Positions 7,901 through 10,000 of a DNA stretch of 10,000 bases are shown piece after piece (the first letter of the stretch is position 1; every line of letters starts with the position of its first letter). Location: the NCBI GenBank assembly GCA_028565635.1, contig JAOXYB010069357.1:1-10000 (forward strand), read 5' to 3'. The translations under genes and the position numbers were made by a program. The notes under the pieces are model-generated. The model did no database searches. It saw only the letters and a program-made list of their open reading frames with translations, and had not been told where the DNA came from. The stretch comes from Phoronis ovalis (taxonomy: Eukaryota; Phoronida; Phoronidae).

Positions 7901-9593
7901 ATGCAGTTGAGACTATAGCTGCAATTGGCTATCTAATGCCAGCTTAGCTAAAAGTAAACGTTATGTAGATGAAAACAATGTGATACAATTAACACTGGAA
8001 CTGTTGCTGACATTTAAAATACCACGTGACATGGGTTTGTATGACCTATGTGGATCAGACGGTTATTAAGACGTAATCCAAATGTTTCACAAAGCTTCAA
8101 AAACAACTTCGCTATATTTGAAAAAACTATTAAACCAAATTTTATGAAAATCGCAACATACTTCAATGGTGGTGAACTTCATGGAATAGGATAATTATTT
8201 CTGACAAATATTCTTGCTTATATATCATGTTTTTACTTGTTTTCTTATTTTGCCATTGATTGGCCTTCTGGAATGTTTCACCCGTAAATACGAAAATGTC
8301 GTTTTTCAAAAATAATATCCTGTGCCATTAGCATCGCTACCATTGAGCATTCTGATTTTTGTAAAATTTGGATGGCCAGCTTTCTCCAACATAGCAAAGT
8401 CGTTTTTTGAAACTCTGTGAAACATTTTACCTGAAATTACGTTGGATTATGACTAAAAGGTAAAACATGTATTAATATACTTTTTCCTGCCACCGGTACA
8501 AACCCTAACATTCTTACAAAGCAGCAATTTGTGATAATATAATGAAAAATCCCGCAATTCTTAACGTACTCGAGTGATTCATTCACAAAACACAAAACTA
8601 TAGGAACACATGGTTTCATTTTCAGTGGCGCCAACAAGTATTTTCAAACAGTATATTTCTACACGAATTAGAAAACATCAGTCCAGGAAACATAGCATAC
8701 ACAAATCATAAGGAATGATATAATCAACCATTATTTTTGATTCCGTACGCATAAATTTTATGTATATTACAGTGTGCTTTCAACATCATAAATATGAAAA
8801 CTTTCTGACAAACTAAACACAAGTCACATACATTTAGTTACATACTTAGGACATATTTCACAACCTTGCTGCATAAATGCGCCGAGTGAAAACCATAGAC
8901 TATTCCAAATGGACATATTGTTCTGTAACTTTGAGTCTTCATCAGCGTTGTTTTCCAATGTCCATTCGTCTGGGCTAAACCGACTTACCAGAAACAGTAC
9001 CACGCTAACACCGATATATGCGAATATGATGCACATCCACACCTGGTATGTGAAAGAAACAAAGTGATGGATTTAGTTTCAAGTAAATTCACCTTGACCG
9101 AAAGGAAATTAAAGTCAATATACGTTGCTGAAATAGGCATACAATTTTTTAATTTTTTTTTATAGGAGCTGCCGATATCAACCATAATTTTATTAAGTGG
9201 CTATTAAAATATTGTTGATGGTGAGAGGTAAAAAAATATTTAGTAAGCTTGTTCCCCATATAATTTTTAGTTTAAAGAGCCCTGGGTGCTATTGTATTTA
9301 CAATCCGTACCCAAAATGCCTACTTCATGTTCACAACATTTGGACATGCTTATTTAATATTTTGCGTATGACTATTTCTGCCTGATCATACATATGTATA
9401 TCACCTTGTAATAAAGTGCTATTTTAATTACCTCGTAAGCTAACGGGGTCAAAAATGAGAATTCGTTTGCTGGTTTCGGATCTGGTTTCTTAATCATTAT
9501 ATTGACACCAAAACTCATATAGGGTTTAGAGAAATATATAGCCTCTTCTCTTGAAGACATAATTGTTATATCAGCTATAGCTAAATCTTTCTC
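4905..9593 (-). CDS. GRIA-like: AMPA-type ionotropic glutamate receptor subunit, 3' part (8 exons, 5' end outside window)
   Basis: Joined CDS: 9593-9432, 9042-8846, 7641-7443, 7178-6934, 6426-6312, 6098-5961, 5698-5570, 4985-4905 (1266 nt, 421 residues plus TAA). The order is S1 end, M1, pore loop, M3, S2, M4, cytoplasmic tail. Diagnostic motifs are [20 protein letters not shown] at M1, FMQQGCE in the pore loop, SYTANLAAF in M3, SGSTKDFF and KPCDTMKV-like QPCDTMKV in S2, and GIFYIL in M4. Ligand-contact residues expected for the family are visible: T10 and R15 in S1, S180/T181 and E230 in S2. C243 and C299 match the conserved S2 disulfide pair. AMPA rather than kainate is favoured by the PCDTMKV block, YGIGMP and the LAYE-WMC junction. 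Known family role: glutamate-gated cation channel in the plasma membrane, acting as a tetramer at synapses. The start of the gene is beyond 10000. No frameshift or internal stop is present. Confidence 0.95.
4986..5569 (-). other. intron between exons 7 and 8 (584 bp)
   Basis: Begins GTAAGG and ends TTTTTTGTAG. The first ten bases complete V-R-K-stop in frame, and an AATAAA sits at 5434-5429. I see no other coding segment or repeat inside it. Confidence 0.75.
5429..5434 (-). terminator. candidate intronic poly(A) signal AATAAA
   Basis: The minus strand reads TTAGAATAAAAAAAAC about 125 nt past the TGA reached by reading through the exon 7 donor. It could end a shorter transcript that keeps V-R-K instead of the PDZ-type tail. 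In AT-rich DNA such hexamers also arise by chance. Confidence 0.35.
5570..5698 (-). CDS. GRIA-like: exon 7 in window: cytoplasmic C-tail
   Basis: 129 nt, phase 0, residues 353-395, running from [12 protein letters not shown] through [20 protein letters not shown] to SASTGSIP. The acceptor TTATTTCTTAG lies just before GAT at 5698 and the donor ATACCG|GTAAGG is at 5569. The exon was placed by phase continuity and good splice sites, since tails are not conserved enough to recognise by homology. It is hydrophilic and rich in Ser, Thr and Asn. The basic cluster LRRKHVSAS could be a kinase target (inference). If the donor is not used, translation continues V-R-K and stops at TGA 5560-5558. Confidence 0.82.
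5961..6098 (-). CDS. GRIA-like: exon 6 in window: M4 helix and start of cytoplasmic tail
   Basis: 138 nt, phase 0 at both ends, residues 307-352. The acceptor TTAAAATTTTAG lies just before GAA at 6098, and the donor AAT|GTAAGT at 5960 is a near-consensus site. It reads [12 protein letters not shown] and then M4, [20 protein letters not shown] (about residues 319-338), followed by [15 protein letters not shown]4 is the last transmembrane segment and packs against the neighbouring subunit. The basic stretch YKREL marks its cytoplasmic end. The TTG at 6083 is an internal leucine codon, not a start. Confidence 0.95.
6312..6426 (-). CDS. GRIA-like: exon 5 in window: flip/flop-equivalent cassette of S2 (115 nt)
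   Basis: 115 nt: one base completing K268 (AA|A), then 38 residues (269-306), [31 protein letters not shown] followed by QSSSSEN. The acceptor TTTTTTATAG is at 6436-6427 and the donor GAAAAT|GTAAAG at 6311. The WW pair and the cysteine (C299) after it are the landmarks of this segment. As I recall, the vertebrate flip and flop exons are also 115 nt and encode 38 residues. Only one copy is visible here: I see no second Trp-Trp-containing exon in either flanking intron. A downstream AG two bases later is a weaker alternative acceptor that would break the frame. Confidence 0.93.
6427..6933 (-). other. intron between exons 4 and 5 (507 bp), no second cassette exon
   Basis: Begins GTAAGA and ends TTTTTTATAG. 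This intron and the 213-bp one after exon 5 are where a mutually exclusive flip/flop partner would sit. No Trp-Trp codon pair in a matching frame was found. 6601-6656 is a very AT-rich stretch made mostly of TAATTATTA-like words. Confidence 0.75.
6934..7178 (-). CDS. GRIA-like: exon 4 in window: core of ligand-binding lobe S2
   Basis: 245 nt, residues 187-267 plus AA of split codon K268. The acceptor CTATTTCAG is at 7187-7179 and the donor TACAA|GTAAGA at 6933. Reading starts [34 protein letters not shown] contains E230, which matches the glutamate that binds the ligand amino group. [20 protein letters not shown] contains C243 (disulfide partner C299) and the SKSYGIG strand before the flip/flop-equivalent cassette. 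The end, MPNDSPYK, resembles kainate receptors' SPYR more than AMPA receptors' S(S/A)LR. Confidence 0.95.
7443..7641 (-). CDS. GRIA-like: exon 3 in window: M3 gate helix and start of S2
   Basis: 199 nt, starting with one base that completes K120, then residues 121-186. The acceptor TTGCACCAG is at 7650-7642 and the donor CAG|GTAAAA at 7442. M3 runs from [18 protein letters not shown] into the full SYTANLAAF signature (residues 141-149) that forms the channel gate in all iGluRs. After it comes [20 protein letters not shown]. The family usually has V-E before R-M, and here both positions are alanine. [14 protein letters not shown] holds the Ser-Thr pair (180-181) that contacts the ligand gamma-carboxylate in AMPA receptors. 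Confidence 0.96.
8080..8205 (+). repeat. inverted repeat arm A (decayed coding-like copy)
   Basis: Read on the plus strand from AAATGTTTCAC, this 126-bp stretch aligns along its length with the minus strand of 8427-8304, at roughly three quarters identity by eye. Shared blocks include AAATGTTTCAC, CCAAATTTTA and CAATGGT. After a one-base frame shift it can be read as [21 protein letters not shown], which parallels the other arm, then hits TAA. Weaker similarity may extend back to about 8033 (GGGTTTGTA). The protein family is not recognised. Confidence 0.7.
8304..8427 (-). pseudogene. inverted repeat arm B: short coding-like fragment, unrecognised
   Basis: On the minus strand an ATG at 8425 opens 39 codons ([20 protein letters not shown] then [19 protein letters not shown]), ending in TGA at 8308-8306. 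Shifting frame at that point continues [21 protein letters not shown]. The diverged opposite-strand copy at 8080-8205 keeps similar residues ([40 protein letters not shown]), which suggests both derive from a once-coding sequence. It does not fit the phase of the surrounding receptor exons, so it is not a receptor exon. The family is unknown to me. It could instead be a noncoding repeat that happens to be open. Confidence 0.4.
8846..9042 (-). CDS. GRIA-like: exon 2 in window: M1 helix, cytoplasmic linker and re-entrant pore loop
   Basis: 197 nt, residues 55-119 plus two bases (AA) of split codon K120. The acceptor CATACCAG precedes GTG (V55) at 9042, and the donor CCTAA|GTATGT is at 8845. M1 covers about residues 55-74 ([20 protein letters not shown]). 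It is followed by RFSPDEW and an acidic linker ([10 protein letters not shown]), then the pore loop [20 protein letters not shown]. The Q/R-site residue is glutamine (Q112, CAG at 8871-8869), so the genome encodes the unedited, calcium-permeable form. The +4 position after it is Glu (CEI) where vertebrate AMPA subunits have Asp (CDI), and an extra Cys follows (CEIC). Confidence 0.95.
9043..9431 (-). other. intron between exons 1 and 2 (389 bp)
   Basis: Begins GTAATT and ends CATACCAG. AT-rich, with a poly-T/poly-A run near 9145-9163. Nothing else is supported. Confidence 0.85.
9432..9593 (-). CDS. GRIA-like: exon 1 in window: end of ligand-binding lobe S1 and pre-M1 linker
   Basis: 162 nt, phase 0 at both ends, assembled residues 1-54. 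It begins [20 protein letters not shown] and ends SFLTPLAYE just before M1. The acceptor TTTGTAG lies at 9600-9594 and the donor GAG|GTAATT at 9431. The arginine in SSREE (residue 15) sits where the family's alpha-carboxylate-binding arginine lies, and T10 is the accompanying threonine. The position that is proline in vertebrate AMPA receptors is aspartate here (AD-ITI), a variant I believe also occurs in some invertebrate kainate-like receptors. [17 protein letters not shown] is a typical S1 to M1 approach. A GTG/ATG start inside this exon is not a real start, because the sequence upstream is intron. Confidence 0.95.
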
Positions 9594-9741
9594 CTACAAA
9601 ATACACGCAGTAGAAGTAAAGTTATTTACGATATTTATGCAGATACGTTTGGTTAAATGCATAAAAATACCCTATTTAAACATGCGTGTGATTTTGCTTA
9701 CATTTAGCAGTTGAGAAAATGTGAACATATGATAGTGGAAA
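9594..9741 (-). other. 3' part of the upstream intron, before exon 1
   Basis: Ends in TTTGTAG at the exon 1 acceptor. No upstream S1 exon can be read here: translations are interrupted and none resembles the segment expected before EKDLAIA. The preceding exon must lie beyond position 10000. Confidence 0.7.
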
Positions 9742-9764
9742 CTCCTCTCTCTCTCCTATCTCCT

Positions 9765-9836
<72 letters not shown>

Positions 9837-9879
9837 CTCTCTCTCTCTCTCCTCTCTCTCTCTCTCCTCTCTCTCTCTC

Positions 9880-9932
<53 letters not shown>

Positions 9933-9961
9933 CTCTCTCTCTCTCTCTCACTCTCTCTCTC

Positions 9962-10000
<39 letters not shown>
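9742..10000. repeat. (CT)n / (GA)n microsatellite with periodic CC interruptions, runs off the window
   Basis: 259 bp almost purely C and T on the plus strand, broken only by A at 9758 and 9950. The dinucleotide run is punctuated by CC about every 12-25 bases, giving a loose higher-order unit such as CCTCTCTCTCTCTCT. It lies in an upstream intron of the receptor gene, so the transcript would contain GA repeat. The long Arg-Glu-rich open frame it creates on the minus strand is a by-product of the repeat. Confidence 0.97.

Larger units (their letters stand above)
7642..8845 (-). other. intron between exons 2 and 3 (1204 bp), carries an inverted repeat
   Basis: Begins GTATGT and ends TTGCACCAG. 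It is the longest intron in the window. Its middle (about 8033-8505) is an imperfect inverted repeat, listed separately. The remainder (7642-8030 and 8510-8845) is AT-rich with no recognisable element. Confidence 0.85.

Noticed and set aside
8306-8431. Arm B of the inverted repeat as an alternative receptor exon (acceptor-like ATTTCAG at 8437-8431)
   Set aside because: Joining it to exon 2 would create a stop straight away (AA+G then TAA), and it disrupts the conserved pore-loop to M3 continuity.
8437-8637. 66-residue minus-strand open frame in the intron between exons 2 and 3
   Set aside because: Not similar to any receptor segment, phase does not fit the flanking exons, and no motif is visible.
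9197-9385. 62-residue plus-strand open frame within the intron between exons 1 and 2
   Set aside because: Opposite strand to the gene, no motif, and length consistent with chance.
9676-9951. 91-residue Arg/Glu-rich open frame on the minus strand
   Set aside because: It is produced by translating the GA microsatellite and has no independent support.

Overview
The window is AT-rich, intron-bearing animal DNA. It holds one recognisable gene, on the minus strand: the 3' half of an ionotropic glutamate receptor of AMPA type (GRIA-like). Eight exons between 9593 and 4905 join without a frame error into 1266 nt, giving 421 residues and a stop. All seven internal junctions have GT donors and AG acceptors with agreeing phases. 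The 5' exons (signal peptide, amino-terminal domain, start of the ligand-binding domain) lie beyond position 10000. Short introns (about 0.2-1.2 kb), high AT content and degenerate tandem-repeat mobile elements suggest an invertebrate, perhaps a mollusc. The phylum is an inference, not something the sequence proves.

Layout, in gene direction (high to low coordinate). 10000-9594 is an upstream intron whose distal part is a long CT/GA tract. Exon 1 (9593-9432) is the end of ligand-binding lobe S1. Exon 2 (9042-8846) is M1, the cytoplasmic linker and the re-entrant pore loop. A 1.2 kb intron follows, containing an inverted repeat made of two decayed, coding-like copies. Exon 3 (7641-7443) is M3 with the gate signature and the start of S2. 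Exon 4 (7178-6934) is most of S2. Exon 5 (6426-6312) is the 115-nt exon equivalent to the vertebrate flip/flop cassette. Exon 6 (6098-5961) is M4. Exon 7 (5698-5570) is the cytoplasmic tail. Exon 8 (4985-4905) is the end of the tail, finishing in a PDZ-ligand-like T-Q-V, followed by a poly(A) signal at 4829-4824. Reading through the exon 7 donor gives a second possible C-terminus, with its own AATAAA about 125 nt downstream.

1-4735 is the 3' flank, where I find no convincing gene. It is a patchwork of repeats: a 58-bp element present twice (21-78, 491-549), a roughly 180-bp tandem duplication (1217-1401, 1421-1597), a MITE-like element with 39-bp terminal inverted repeats and about 31-bp internal tandem repeats (2265-2568), and a second degenerate minisatellite (about 3101-3380). 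The remainder is AT-rich sequence with no signal I can name.

Functionally, the gene should encode one subunit of a tetrameric, glutamate-gated cation channel at synapses. No previously unknown system is evident. The points most worth following are the alternative C-termini, the single unduplicated flip/flop-type exon, the intronic hairpin-capable repeat next to the pore-loop exon, and the MITE-like element.
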